The position numbers were made by a program, and so were the translations under genes. Positions 17,040 through 26,265 of a DNA stretch of 53,520 bases are shown piece after piece. This DNA is from Bizionia myxarmorum. GTDB lineage: Bacteria; Bacteroidota; Bacteroidia; Flavobacteriales; Flavobacteriaceae. Position 1 is the stretch's first letter. Every line of letters begins with the position of its first letter. The notes under the pieces were generated by a model. It had not been told where the DNA came from, did no database searches, and was given only the letters and a program-made list of their open reading frames with translations. Where the stretch lies: NCBI RefSeq assembly GCF_008086205.1, contig NZ_VSKK01000007.1, forward strand, positions 1 to 53,520, written 5' to 3'.

Positions 17040-17121
17040 CAATTTTTTTTTAATCGTAAAAGCCAATGAGCCTAAAAATCATTGTTATCTTTACTTAAAA
17101 TTTTAAAAACCCTATTTGTTA

Positions 17122-18546
17122 ATGAATTCTAATGAATTTTATTCGCTTGTAAAACAACAGTTTCCGTTCAAACCAACCCTAAAACAGGACATTGTTTTGC
17201 AGCAATTATCAGAATTTATTTTTTCAGAAAGGAAAAACGATCTATATCTTTTAAAAGGATATGCCGGAACAGGGAAAACTACTATCATTGGCTCTGTGGT
17301 TTCTAATTTATGGCATGCCAAAAAAAGCGCTGTACTATTGGCGCCTACTGGGCGAGCGGCAAAAGTAATCTCTAATTATTCGGGAAAAGAAGCCTTTACT
17401 ATTCATAAAAAAATATACTTTCCGAAGAAAGAAAAAGGTGGAGGCGTTAAGTTTGTGATGCAACCCAACAAGCATAAAAACACGATTTTTATTGTAGATG
17501 AAGCTTCTATGATTCCAGATACGCCTGGCGATTCTAAATTTTCTGACGGAAACTCTTTGTTGGATGATTTAATGCAATATGTTTATTCTGGAATTGGCTG
17601 TAAGTTATTATTAATTGGAGATACAGCCCAATTACCGCCAGTTAAATTAGATTTAAGTCCTGCTTTAAATGAAAGCACTTTGGAATTGACCTATAATAAA
17701 TCTGTAACCAAGATGGAACTGGATGAAGTTATGCGTCAAGAACAAGATTCTGGAATTTTGGCAAACGCCACACTTTTACGTGAAATGCTGGATCAACCGT
17801 TTCTAGACACCTTTAAATTCAATTTAAAGGGTTTTACAGATATTGTTAGACTTATTGATGGTTACGAGATTATGGACGCTATAACGGATTCGTATAGCGA
17901 ACTAGGGAATGAAGAAACGGCTATAATTGTGCGGAGTAATAAACGGGCCAATATGTATAATGAGCAAATTCGGAATCGGATTTTGTTCAATGAAAATGAA
18001 TTATCTACGGGCGATTATTTAATGGTGGTGAAAAATAATTATTATTGGGTGAAGCCAAATTCGGATGCCGGATTTATTGCCAATGGTGATATAATTGAAA
18101 TATTAGAAATTTTCAGCATCATCGATTTATATGGGTTTCGCTTTGCTGAAGTAAAAATCCGCATGGTAGATTATCCGCGGATGATACCTTTTGAAACCGT
18201 TTTAATGTTGGATACTATTACGGCCGAAACACCGTCTTTGCCGTATGAAGATTCCAATCGGCTTTATCAAGAAGTGATGAAGGATTATGAAAATGAATCC
18301 AGTAATTACAAGAAGTTTTTAGGCGTAAAAAACAATAAATTTTTCAATGCCTTACAGGTGAAATTTTCCTATGCTATCACCTGTCATAAATCGCAAGGAG
18401 GGCAGTGGAGCACTGTTTTTGTGGAGCAACCCTATCTTCCAGATGGGATAACTGTGGATTATTTGCGTTGGTTGTACACGGCCGTTACCAGAGCTAAAGA
18501 AAAATTATATTTAATAGGTTTTAAAGATGATTTTTTTGAACAATAG
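17122..18546 (+). CDS. RecD-like SF1 DNA helicase/AAA ATPase
   Basis: This 474-aa protein starts at the ATG at 17122 (MNSNEFYSLV); a TTG two codons earlier is less likely. Walker A is GYAGTGKTT (residues 46-54) with APTGRAAKV (motif Ia). Motif II is IFIVDEASM, motif III LLIGDTAQLPPV. The C-terminal helicase 2A half has SYAITCHKSQGGQW and WLYTAVTRAKEKLYLIGF. This is the RecD2/UvrD_C_2 layout of stand-alone 5'-3' helicases, without RecBC partners nearby. It is shorter than RecD2 of Deinococcus and lacks its long N-terminal helix-hairpin-helix part. It likely acts in DNA repair or replication restart. Confidence 0.88.
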   Translation: MNSNEFYSLVKQQFPFKPTLKQDIVLQQLSEFIFSERKNDLYLLKGYAGTGKTTIIGSVVSNLWHAKKSAVLLAPTGRAAKVISNYSGKEAFTIHKKIYFPKKEKGGGVKFVMQPNKHKNTIFIVDEASMIPDTPGDSKFSDGNSLLDDLMQYVYSGIGCKLLLIGDTAQLPPVKLDLSPALNESTLELTYNKSVTKMELDEVMRQEQDSGILANATLLREMLDQPFLDTFKFNLKGFTDIVRLIDGYEIMDAITDSYSELGNEETAIIVRSNKRANMYNEQIRNRILFNENELSTGDYLMVVKNNYYWVKPNSDAGFIANGDIIEILEIFSIIDLYGFRFAEVKIRMVDYPRMIPFETVLMLDTITAETPSLPYEDSNRLYQEVMKDYENESSNYKKFLGVKNNKFFNALQVKFSYAITCHKSQGGQWSTVFVEQPYLPDGITVDYLRWLYTAVTRAKEKLYLIGFKDDFFEQ

Positions 18547-18706
18547 CTAATCATTTTACGCGTAAATCAAAATATTAAAATGCTTTAAGAACTTATTACT
18601 AGGCCTATTTTTAAGCTTTAATATGAATGTTTGAACGCTCTTGTTCGTATTCCGGAACTTTTATAAAAGTTTAAAGGTTCTAAATGGTAAATCAGGTTTA
18701 TTATCT

Positions 18707-18714
18707 TATTTTTG
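18707..18714 (+). promoter_or_regulatory. -7 box upstream of kdsB
   Basis: tatttttg matches TAnnTTTG exactly and lies 24 bp before the chosen kdsB ATG at 18739. This argues against the longer frame from a TTG at 18712, which would begin inside the box. No clear -33 TTG at the right distance. Confidence 0.4.
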
Positions 18715-18738
18715 AAGTTGTTTAATACACCTTTATCT

Positions 18739-19470
18739 ATGAAAATTATTTCCATGATACCTGCACGATACAAAGCCTCGCGTTTTCCAGGCAAGTTGAT
18801 GCAAGATTTAGCAGGCAAAACGGTAATTTTAAGAACCTATGAAGCCACGGTAAACACACAGTTATTTGATGATGTTTTTGTAGTTACCGATAGCGCTATA
18901 ATTTATGATGAAATTGTAAACCACGGTGGAAAAGCCATTATGAGTGTTAAAGAACATGAATGTGGAAGCGACCGAATTGCTGAAGCTATTGAATTCATGG
19001 ACGATGTGGATATTGTGGTAAATGTACAAGGTGATGAGCCTTTTACCGAAATTGCCTCCCTAAAAAAGCTAATTACCGTTTTTAATAATGATCCTTTAAA
19101 AGAAGTAGATTTAGCGTCCTTAATGGTGCATATTCACGATTGGGAAGAAATTACCAATCCAAATACTGTAAAAGTCATTGTTGATAATTCTAATTTTGCC
19201 TTATACTTTTCAAGAAGTCCCATTCCGTTTCCAAGAGATAAAGAAATTAATACGAAATATTATAAGCACAAAGGTGTATATGCCTTTAGGCGCCAAGCTT
19301 TATTAGATTTTTACCGTTTACCGATGCTGCCTTTGGAAGCTTCGGAAAAAATTGAGTGTATTCGTTATTTGGAATATGGTAAAAAAATTAAAATGGTAGA
19401 AACGGATGTTCAAGGTGTTGAAATTGATACCCCTGAAGATTTAGAACTAGCTAACAAATTGTGGAAATAA
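18739..19470 (+). CDS. kdsB: 3-deoxy-manno-octulosonate cytidylyltransferase (CMP-Kdo or CMP-Kdo8N synthetase)
   Basis: This 243-aa cytoplasmic enzyme activates the 8-carbon sugar with CTP before its transfer to lipid A. Motifs: [22 protein letters not shown]-type nucleotide loop at residues 6-26 (R and K conserved), [44 protein letters not shown] and a C-terminal [13 protein letters not shown]. The following HAD gene starts inside the end of this gene (10-bp overlap), and a KdnB-like dehydrogenase follows. This suggests the natural substrate may be 8-amino-Kdo rather than Kdo, as in Shewanella. Confidence 0.93.
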   Translation: MKIISMIPARYKASRFPGKLMQDLAGKTVILRTYEATVNTQLFDDVFVVTDSAIIYDEIVNHGGKAIMSVKEHECGSDRIAEAIEFMDDVDIVVNVQGDEPFTEIASLKKLITVFNNDPLKEVDLASLMVHIHDWEEITNPNTVKVIVDNSNFALYFSRSPIPFPRDKEINTKYYKHKGVYAFRRQALLDFYRLPMLPLEASEKIECIRYLEYGKKIKMVETDVQGVEIDTPEDLELANKLWK

Positions 19471-20162
19471 TTTATAATAACATACACGTTATTGGCTTTG
19501 ATGCTGATGATACACTTTGGGTGAATGAAACCTATTTTCGGGAAGCTGAAGTGGCGTTTGGAAACCTATTATCATCTTACGAAACCTTAAATAAAATAGA
19601 TCAAGAGTTATATAAAGCCCATATTAAAAACCTACCCATTTATGGCTATGGGATTAAAGGTTTTATGTTGTCCATGGTAGAAACAGCTTTAGAAATTTCT
19701 CATAATAATGTATCTGCCAAAACTATGCAAGCCATTTTGGACATTGGTAAAGATATGTTGGAGAAACCTTTAGAATTGCTGGATGATGTGGAATTGGTTT
19801 TAAAGGAATTATCAAAAAAATACCGCTTAATTGTTGTCACCAAAGGTGATTTATTGGATCAAGAGCGGAAACTAGAAAAATCTGGATTGCTGGATTATTT
19901 TCATCATATAGAAGTTTTAAGTGATAAAAAAGAAGGCAATTACTCGCGACTTTTAAACCATTTAGATATTAAACCATCGGAATTTTTAATGATTGGGAAT
20001 TCTTTAAAATCGGATATTTTACCCTTGGTAAATTTAAAAGCACATGCCATTCATGTGCCATTTCATACAACGTGGGTGCATGAGCAGGTTCAAGAACATG
20101 AAACGAATGGAAAAGCGTATAAAACGATAAAAAGTTTAAAGGTTTTACTGGAAATGTTATGA
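19461..20162 (+). CDS. HAD family hydrolase (subfamily IA)
   Basis: This 233-aa protein probably starts at the GTG at 19461 inside the 3' end of kdsB, because the frame has no ATG before the first HAD motif. Motif I is DADDTLW (nucleophile and acid/base Asp), motif II VVTKGD, Lys region [10 protein letters not shown], and motif [15 protein letters not shown]. The alpha-helical cap between motifs I and II is of C1 type. It likely dephosphorylates a small phosphorylated metabolite. A role as a Kdo- or Kdo8N-phosphate phosphatase is suggested only by the neighbours. Overlap with kdsB implies co-translation. Confidence 0.82.
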   Translation: MEIIYNNIHVIGFDADDTLWVNETYFREAEVAFGNLLSSYETLNKIDQELYKAHIKNLPIYGYGIKGFMLSMVETALEISHNNVSAKTMQAILDIGKDMLEKPLELLDDVELVLKELSKKYRLIVVTKGDLLDQERKLEKSGLLDYFHHIEVLSDKKEGNYSRLLNHLDIKPSEFLMIGNSLKSDILPLVNLKAHAIHVPFHTTWVHEQVQEHETNGKAYKTIKSLKVLLEML

Positions 20163-20253
20163 TAGTACAGGCTGATTTCAGAAATTATAACGATATTTAT
20201 AAATTGAAGTTAGCTCCCAAATAAATAAGGAAAGATTAATTAAATAGAATTTT

Positions 20254-20269
20254 AAAACAGTACTGTTTT
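20254..20269. promoter_or_regulatory. Perfect 16-bp palindrome between the HAD and KdnB-like genes
   Basis: aaaacagtactgtttt is its own reverse complement and is followed by tt then ctatt, 22 bp before the KdnB-like ATG. With its T tail it could be a small terminator after the HAD gene. It could equally be a protein binding site near the next promoter. Confidence 0.35.
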
Positions 20270-20291
20270 TTCTATTATAGAACAATATTAC

Positions 20292-21374
20292 ATGAGTTAC
20301 AAAAATTACCCAATGGTGTCTCGAGTTGTTTTTGGTCGAGGAAGTTTTAGTCAATTAGAAGATATTATCGCTCCCAAACGATTAAGTTCTATTGCCCCAT
20401 TTATTTTTTTAGTTGATGATGTTTTTGAGAAAAATACCGCATTAACAAGTCGTATTCCTTTGGGTTATGACGATAAAATAATTTTTATTTCAGCTGAAGA
20501 AGAACCCAAAACATCACAAGTAGATGCTTTAGTTGAAGAAATAATAGTAACCTCCAAACAACGACCTTCCGGAATTATTGGTATTGGTGGCGGTACCGTT
20601 ATGGATATGGCAAAAGCCGTTGCTATTATGATTACAAATGATGGTGAAGCTAAAGATTATCAAGGTTGGGATTTGGTAAAAAACCCTGCTATTTACCACG
20701 TTGGTATTCCTACCATTTCTGGAACAGGTGCCGAAGTTTCTAGAACCACCGTTTTAACGGGTCCTGAAAAGAAATTAGGTATAAATTCCGATTATACACC
20801 CTTTGACCAAGTTATTTTAGATCCAGAATTAACCAAAGGTGTTCCTAAAGATCAGTGGTTTTACACGGGAATGGATTGTTTTATTCATTGTGTAGAATCG
20901 TTAAAAGGAACTTATTTAAATGCCTTTAGCGAGAGTTATGGTGAAAAGGCTTACGAATTATGCTACGAACTATTTTTAGATAATAATCTTTCAGAAGAAG
21001 AAGGACAAGATAAATTAATGATGGCATCTTGGCACGGCGGAATGAGTATTGCATATTCTCAAGTTGGTGTTGCTCATGCCATGAGCTATGGTTTAGGCTA
21101 TTTATTAGGCACCAAACATGGTATTGGTAACTGCATTGTTTTTGATCATTTAGAAGAATTTTATCCAGAAGGTGTGCGCGTTTTTAAAGAAATGAAAGCC
21201 AAGCATGAAATTCAATTGCCTCAAGGTCTTTGCACCCATTTAAGCGATACGGAATTTGATACAATGATTGATGTGGCTTTAAGTTTAGGACCACTATGGG
21301 AAAATGCACTAGGTAAAGAATGGAAAAAAATAATGACGCGTCAAAAATTAAGAGATCTCTATTCCAAAATGTAA
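20292..21374 (+). CDS. kdnB: Iron-containing alcohol dehydrogenase, KdnB-like (Kdo 8-oxidase)
   Basis: This 360-aa protein is a group III metal-dependent alcohol dehydrogenase. NAD-binding GIGGGTVMDMAKAVA (residues about 97-111) and TISGTGAEVSRTTVL are present. Metal ligands D195, H199 (GMDCFIH), H262 (VAHAMSYG) and H276 (TKHGIGN) are all visible. In Shewanella, KdnB oxidises C8 of Kdo so that KdnA can transaminate it to 8-amino-Kdo. The position between kdsB and an acyltransferase supports that reading. No KdnA-type aminotransferase is in the window, so the assignment rests on family resemblance and context. Confidence 0.78.
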   Translation: MSYKNYPMVSRVVFGRGSFSQLEDIIAPKRLSSIAPFIFLVDDVFEKNTALTSRIPLGYDDKIIFISAEEEPKTSQVDALVEEIIVTSKQRPSGIIGIGGGTVMDMAKAVAIMITNDGEAKDYQGWDLVKNPAIYHVGIPTISGTGAEVSRTTVLTGPEKKLGINSDYTPFDQVILDPELTKGVPKDQWFYTGMDCFIHCVESLKGTYLNAFSESYGEKAYELCYELFLDNNLSEEEGQDKLMMASWHGGMSIAYSQVGVAHAMSYGLGYLLGTKHGIGNCIVFDHLEEFYPEGVRVFKEMKAKHEIQLPQGLCTHLSDTEFDTMIDVALSLGPLWENALGKEWKKIMTRQKLRDLYSKM

Positions 21375-21375
21375 T

Positions 21376-21924
21376 ATGGGTGGATTTTCTGACTTTATTT
21401 ATTTCAAAGTGCTTGGATGGCGAGTTACAGGAAATGTGAATTTTTCTCAAGATACCGTTAAAAAAGCAGTTCTAATTGCGGTTCCACATACCAGTTGGCA
21501 CGACTTTTATATTGGTGTGTTATTAAGAAAAGTTTCGCACTTGAAATCTAATTTTATAGCTAAAAAAGAACTTTTTATGGGGCCTATCGGTTGGTATTTA
21601 AAAGCCATTGGTGGCGCACCGATAGATAGAGGGAATAAACAGAATAAAGTAGAAGCTATTGCGCAACTTTTTGAAGAGCATGATGAGTTCAGACTAGCTT
21701 TAGCCCCGGAAGGCACGCGTAAAAAAGTAAATGAATGGCGAACAGGATTTTATTATATTGCTAAAGCTGCCAACGTACCTATTATTATGTTTACTTTAGA
21801 TTTTAAGAATAAACAAAATAACATTTCAGAACCGTTTTATCCAACGGATAATCTAGAAGCAGATTTCGAATTTATGAAAGCTTTTTTCAAAGGTGTGGAA
21901 GGGAAGGTTTCAGCTTATTCATAA
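21376..21924 (+). CDS. PlsC-type 1-acyl-glycerol-3-phosphate acyltransferase family protein
   Basis: This short 182-aa acyltransferase starts 1 bp after the KdnB-like stop. The HX4D catalytic motif is H38 to D43 (HTSWHDF). The second block KAIGGAPIDRGNK and third block LALAPEGTRKKVNEW (EGTR) follow, then a conserved Pro (ANVPII). It is shorter than typical PlsC (about 240 aa) and lacks a long N-terminal membrane segment. The family transfers acyl chains to lysophosphatidate. Given the Kdo cluster, a lipid or lipid A related acceptor is also possible. Confidence 0.85.
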   Translation: MGGFSDFIYFKVLGWRVTGNVNFSQDTVKKAVLIAVPHTSWHDFYIGVLLRKVSHLKSNFIAKKELFMGPIGWYLKAIGGAPIDRGNKQNKVEAIAQLFEEHDEFRLALAPEGTRKKVNEWRTGFYYIAKAANVPIIMFTLDFKNKQNNISEPFYPTDNLEADFEFMKAFFKGVEGKVSAYS

Positions 21925-21971
21925 GAATGAAAACGGAAACATGTTTCAATTATAAAATAAACGTTAAATAA

Positions 21972-22000
21972 AAAGCTACCAATTACGGTAGCTTTTTTTT
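21972..22000. terminator. Bidirectional terminator between convergent genes
   Basis: Stem aaagctacc (21972-21980)/ggtagcttt (21987-21995) with a T run to 22000. The A run on the left arm makes it usable also for the minus-strand gene ending at 22014. Confidence 0.85.
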
Positions 22001-22013
22001 ATCTTTATCTGTA

Positions 22014-23498
22014 TTAGTCTTCTACTTTAAAATCTTTCCTTTCCTGAAGCGGTTCTAATACATTATAGTCTTTCCATAGTGCCGGATCGTATTGCTTTAT
22101 GGTTTCATAATCTAATGTTTTAGCTTCTTGAATGCCGTTAAAACGTGTAGCATCTAATTCAGTAACATCTAGCGTTAATATTTCGGTACGTTCTTTGAAA
22201 GTACCTTCAACTTTAAAATTGAAAGACACTTTATTACTGCGATTTCCGTTTTCAATAAATTTTATAGGTCGGTTTAGATAGAAATATCGATCCACTTCAT
22301 TTTTAATATAATAGGGATAATAATAGCCATCAGAGTCTTTTTTATAAGCAACAGATCTTGCTTTATTTTTCTCTATAAATTTAATACCTAAAATTAAACG
22401 TAAATTTAATTTCTTACCCTCGCGACCTGGATAAAAAGCATAATCAGCTCTTAAAACAGCGAAAGTTTGATTGGAAACATACATAGTTCCCACATAATTA
22501 GCAGAACCACGTCTCGGTTTAAAACTTATGATATACACAATTTCATTATCTAAAAACGTTAAATCTTTAAGTTCGTAATCGTATTTTCTGGTATCGGTTA
22601 GGAAGTCTAATTCTAGGGTTTCAGAAATAGGATTTACTTCTTTTACCATATTAAATGCGGCTTCCCGCACAAAGCGAATAGCATTTATAGAATCTGATAC
22701 TTTGTCATTTTTTTTATTTAAGGATACGGAATCTGAAACGGTAAACCAGCCCGATTTAACGGTGTAAACCTTACTCGTATCCAAATGTTTTAAAACAATA
22801 TCACTGCCCTTATCTGCCAATTTTTCCATAGACTGATCATTCCGCTCATCTAAAAGTCTAACCGCTTTATCTACTTTTAATTTAGCAGTTTTGGCATCTT
22901 TTATATACAAGGTAGAAACCATGTCGGTGTACTGTTTGGTTTTGTTAGTCACCAAAGATTTTTCTAAAGCATCAAAATCTCTGTTGAAAGCTTCTAATTG
23001 TTTCTTTCTGAAATTTGACGATTTTTCTATTTCGAAATCTGCCATTTTTCCCACCACATATTCCGTACGTCTTCCAAAAAGTTTAAACGCATGATTATTT
23101 AAGCGGTAGTTTTTGGAGGCATTGGCATTTACATAATATAGAATCGAATCAATGCTCAATTTTCTGTCGGTTACATAAACTTCAGAAAGTTCATTAACCT
23201 GATCTTTTAGAATATATTTTTGAGATTTAAATTGGTGTACCTGAAATCCTATTTTTTCATAGCCCATACAGGAAATATAAACAGAATCTGTGGGTTGGAA
23301 ACTAGATGTATGAATAGTAAAATTACCTTCATCATTAGAAATAACGCCATACTCTTCACCAATTTGAATAGTAGCAAAAGGAATTGGCGCATTTGCATCG
23401 TCTAAAATTTTCCCATTGATAGTTTGGCTGAAACTAGAAGATGAAATTAAAAATAGACCAGCTATATGAAGTAAATGGAATGTGTTTTTTGATACCAT
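22014..23498 (-). CDS. Exported CarbopepD-regulatory-like protein of the cell envelope
   Basis: This 494-aa protein has a signal peptide (MVSKNTFHLLHIAGLFLISSSSFSQ). A carboxypeptidase regulatory-like (CarbopepD_reg_2) beta-sandwich follows at residues about 27-105: INGKILDDANAPIPFATIQI and GVISNDEGNFTI, the same module that opens TonB-dependent receptors. The remaining 390 residues (SIDSILYYVNANASKNY...) are a Bacteroidetes-specific region of unknown function, beta-rich in the second half (ADYAFYPGREGKKLNLRLI). No transmembrane barrel of SusC size is present. Likely periplasmic or outer-membrane-associated. It is a single gene with convergent terminator at 21972. Confidence 0.8.
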   Translation of the reverse strand: MVSKNTFHLLHIAGLFLISSSSFSQTINGKILDDANAPIPFATIQIGEEYGVISNDEGNFTIHTSSFQPTDSVYISCMGYEKIGFQVHQFKSQKYILKDQVNELSEVYVTDRKLSIDSILYYVNANASKNYRLNNHAFKLFGRRTEYVVGKMADFEIEKSSNFRKKQLEAFNRDFDALEKSLVTNKTKQYTDMVSTLYIKDAKTAKLKVDKAVRLLDERNDQSMEKLADKGSDIVLKHLDTSKVYTVKSGWFTVSDSVSLNKKNDKVSDSINAIRFVREAAFNMVKEVNPISETLELDFLTDTRKYDYELKDLTFLDNEIVYIISFKPRRGSANYVGTMYVSNQTFAVLRADYAFYPGREGKKLNLRLILGIKFIEKNKARSVAYKKDSDGYYYPYYIKNEVDRYFYLNRPIKFIENGNRSNKVSFNFKVEGTFKERTEILTLDVTELDATRFNGIQEAKTLDYETIKQYDPALWKDYNVLEPLQERKDFKVED

Positions 23499-23587
23499 AA
23501 GATTATTTTAGATAATGACGAATCTAGCTACAATTTGTTACAAGCTAACGAAAAAATAAACTCAAAGTGCAAAATGGTTTTTAAAAT

Positions 23588-24199
23588 TTAAAGAACGCCA
23601 TCCAAAATATAAACGATATCAAAAGACCCGTAAAATAGTTTGTAACTGCCATCTGGTCTCAAAAGCATATGGTATAATTCCGAATCGGATTCCGTGAAAA
23701 ACTCCGATTCTAAATAATTATTACCATCCACAAATACGTTTTTATCAGCATCTGCTGGAATATTAGAATCCTTACTGACAATTAAATACGAAGCAAATTC
23801 AGATGAATTTCGTTTTATGAAATCCCAATACAAGTCGTCAGCAACATCTTTTTCAAAGGCTTCATTCTGCTTTTTATAATAATGCAACACCAGTTTTTTA
23901 CTAGGATCTACTTTTTGCTGCACTATGTTTTCAATCTCCCTATAAAAACTTTCTTGATTAATAGAAGAGAACTGACCATCTACAATACGATTGGATAAGC
24001 GTTTGATAATATAGGTATCGGTTTCAGTAGTTTTTACAAATACGGCTGGTTTTATCTTATTTCTAAATTTTCTTTTGCAGATTTTTTTACCATCTAAATT
24101 TTTATAAATAATTTTCTTATCCGCATTTTGAGCAAGACAATCGGTTGTTGGAAAACAAAAGATTAAAGTAAAGATTAGAAGTAGGTAGCTTCGTTTCAA
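23588..24199 (-). CDS. Exported protein of unknown function
   Basis: This 203-aa protein has a signal peptide (MKRSYLLLIFTLIFCFPTTDCLA, cleavage before QNADKK). The mature part is basic near its start (KKICKRKFRNKIKP) and later carries LVLHYYKKQNEAF and LLRPDGSYKLFYGSFDIVYI. I recognise no family or catalytic motif. It ends 89 bp before the next minus-strand gene and starts 24 bp after yebC, so it may be read through from yebC. Transport or redox function cannot be inferred; two Cys remain after cleavage only in the KKIC and leader regions. Confidence 0.65.
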   Translation of the reverse strand: MKRSYLLLIFTLIFCFPTTDCLAQNADKKIIYKNLDGKKICKRKFRNKIKPAVFVKTTETDTYIIKRLSNRIVDGQFSSINQESFYREIENIVQQKVDPSKKLVLHYYKKQNEAFEKDVADDLYWDFIKRNSSEFASYLIVSKDSNIPADADKNVFVDGNNYLESEFFTESDSELYHMLLRPDGSYKLFYGSFDIVYILDGVL

Positions 24200-24223
24200 A
24201 ATAAAAATTTATAATTTTAATTA

Positions 24224-24946
24224 TTATTCGTCACCACTTTCTTCCATGGTATGGTAAACGTTTTGGACATCATCATCCTCTTCTAATTTTTCTAGAAGCT
24301 TTTCAACATCTGCCATTTCCTCTTCATTTAGGGCTTTTAATACTTGTGGAATACGCTCAAAACCTGAAGAAAGAATTTCAATTTCCCGTTTCTCTAATTC
24401 GGCTTGAATGGCACCAAAATTTTCAAAAGGGGCATAAATTAAAATACCATCATCATCGGCAAATACTTCTTCAGCACCAAAATCTATAAATTCTAATTCC
24501 ATTTCTTCTGGATCTAATCCTTCGGCATCAATTCTGAAATTACAGGTATGGTCAAACATAAAAACAACAGAGCCTGAAGTTCCTAAACTACCATCACATT
24601 TATTGAAATAACTGCGTACATTAGCAACAGTTCGGGTGTTATTATCGGTAGCCGTTTCCACTAAAATAGCAATACCATGAGGTGCGTAACCTTCAAAAAT
24701 AACTTCTTTATAATCGCCTTGACTTTTATCTGAAGCTTTTTTAATGGCACGTTCAACGTTGTCTTTTGGCATGTTAACAGCCTTGGCATTCTGAATTACC
24801 GCACGTAATCGGGAGTTAGAAGCTGGATCAGGTCCGCCTTCTTTAACAGCCATTACAATGTCTTTCCCAATGCGCGTAAACGCTTTACTCATGGCAGACC
24901 AACGTTTCATTTTTCGTGCTTTACGGAACTCAAAAGCTCTTCCCAT
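24224..24946 (-). CDS. yebC: YebC/PmpR family protein (transcription/translation regulator)
   Basis: This 240-aa protein has the full family pattern: MGRAFEFRKARKMKRWSAMSKAFTRIGKDI at the N-terminus, MPKDNVERAIKKA, VIFEGYAPHGIAILVE, TDNNTRTVANVR and GSLGTSGSVVFMF. An acidic C-terminal domain ends it (LEEDDDVQNVYHTMEES). Some members bind DNA and regulate genes. Others act on stalled ribosomes, as recently proposed for YebC at proline stretches. The N-terminal KRW variant of the usual KHSKW signature is common in Bacteroidetes. Likely single transcription unit or head of the pair with the 203-aa exported protein. Confidence 0.93.
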   Translation of the reverse strand: MGRAFEFRKARKMKRWSAMSKAFTRIGKDIVMAVKEGGPDPASNSRLRAVIQNAKAVNMPKDNVERAIKKASDKSQGDYKEVIFEGYAPHGIAILVETATDNNTRTVANVRSYFNKCDGSLGTSGSVVFMFDHTCNFRIDAEGLDPEEMELEFIDFGAEEVFADDDGILIYAPFENFGAIQAELEKREIEILSSGFERIPQVLKALNEEEMADVEKLLEKLEEDDDVQNVYHTMEESGDE

Positions 24947-25063
24947 AGTTCAAGTGAAATTTTAAAATTTAAAAGTAATTTGTTTTTGTGGTACAAATTA
25001 ACAAAATCTCTAAAAGTAATCGGAATCATTTTTAGAGATATTTGTTAAAAATAAATCTATTAT

Positions 25064-25360
25064 TTAGTCTTCATCTTCAGGAACTACAATAGCATCAATA
25101 GCTTCTGCCAATTTGAAATCTTTGTTGGTTACACCATCAGCTTCATGCGTGGACAATGAAATATTTAATACATTATAAACATTGGTCCATTCTGGGTGAT
25201 GGTTTAAAGCTTCACATTCAAAAGCAATACGGCTCATGGCACTAAAGCAATCTTTAAAGGATTCGAATTCGAATTCCGCATGAATAGCTTCATCAAAATA
25301 TTCCCAATCTGGAAAACGCAATAATTTCTTTTCGATATCTTCTTTGGATAATTTACTCAT
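25064..25360 (-). CDS. phhB: Pterin-4a-carbinolamine dehydratase
   Basis: This 98-aa protein starts at the ATG at 25360 (MSKLSKEDIEKKL); the longer frame from 25414 has no family support. The signature EALNHHPEWTNVYNVLNISL holds the catalytic HHP-E motif, followed by STHEADGVTNKDFKLAEAI. The enzyme dehydrates 4a-hydroxy-tetrahydrobiopterin, recycling the cofactor of aromatic amino acid hydroxylases. No phenylalanine hydroxylase lies in the window. It follows the SDR gene by 54 bp on the same strand. Confidence 0.92.
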   Translation of the reverse strand: MSKLSKEDIEKKLLRFPDWEYFDEAIHAEFEFESFKDCFSAMSRIAFECEALNHHPEWTNVYNVLNISLSTHEADGVTNKDFKLAEAIDAIVVPEDED

Positions 25361-25414
25361 AGTCTTGTGTTTTATTTTAATTGATAATATAGCTAAATTA
25401 CAAATGAAAATCAA

Positions 25415-26245
25415 CTAAATTTCTATTTCTGTTAGGAAATTTTTACTGGTAAACTGTAAATGCTTGGGTAATAAATTATACTTGGACATAACGGCTAAAT
25501 ACCTATCATCATTAGAGGTGTAAACCTGTTTTAGCAAAACATTTTTAAAGTGTAATGTTTCTAAAATTTCAGAAATAAATTCGTCATGATGCACCAAATC
25601 TGAACTTCCCACATGAAAAATACCACTCTTATTTCTATTAATGATATAATGAATTTGTTGGGTTAATTTTAAATCGGTTGCAATATTCATGATCAAGTTG
25701 GGAAACACTTCAATAGCTTCTTTATTCTTGATGAATTCTTTTATTTCAGTTATTCTAGGCGATTTACTTCCAAAAACCATAGGCAACCTTAAAATAGCGA
25801 CTTGACGTTTGGGCAAACGCAAAAGCATGTTTTCTATTTTAATTTTGAAATGTCCATAAACGCTATGGCTTAAAGTTTTATCGGTTTCATAGCTTGGGTA
25901 TTTACTGTAGGAATCGAATACATTTGCAGATGATAAAAACAGCAATTTACTTTTATACATTTGCACATATTGCGCTATATGAGAATGTGCTATAACTTGC
26001 GCGTTGAAATCGCCACGAAGAGCTGAAATAATGATGGTTGGTTTAACAATTTCTAATATTTCAAAAACATCATCTTCTTCCAAATCATAATGAAAAAAGT
26101 GCTGATTTTTTTCAAATTCTGGTTTTGGTGTTCGGTAGGTTCCATAGGTTTTAAAATAGGAGCAGAGCTCTTTGTAAATGGCATTGCCAATAAAGCCACT
26201 AGCACCTAAAATAAGTATTCTATGTTTGTTTTGAGATGCCGACAT
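25415..26245 (-). CDS. NAD(P)-dependent epimerase/dehydratase (extended SDR, RmlD-like)
   Basis: This 276-aa protein starts at the ATG at 26245 (MSASQNKHRILILGASGFIG); the longer frame into glsA is not supported. The Rossmann glycine motif GASGFIG is at residues about 14-20. The active-site Tyr/Lys pair is in SVYGHFKIKIE (YxxxK), with Ser of LFLSSANVFDSYSKYPSYE upstream. It resembles dTDP-4-dehydrorhamnose reductase (RmlD) more than UDP-glucose epimerases. It lies 20 bp after glsA and is probably co-transcribed. Substrate unknown, likely a sugar nucleotide. Confidence 0.82.
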   Translation of the reverse strand: MSASQNKHRILILGASGFIGNAIYKELCSYFKTYGTYRTPKPEFEKNQHFFHYDLEEDDVFEILEIVKPTIIISALRGDFNAQVIAHSHIAQYVQMYKSKLLFLSSANVFDSYSKYPSYETDKTLSHSVYGHFKIKIENMLLRLPKRQVAILRLPMVFGSKSPRITEIKEFIKNKEAIEVFPNLIMNIATDLKLTQQIHYIINRNKSGIFHVGSSDLVHHDEFISEILETLHFKNVLLKQVYTSNDDRYLAVMSKYNLLPKHLQFTSKNFLTEIEI

Positions 26246-26265
26246 GGCCAATAAGTAGGTTTTTA

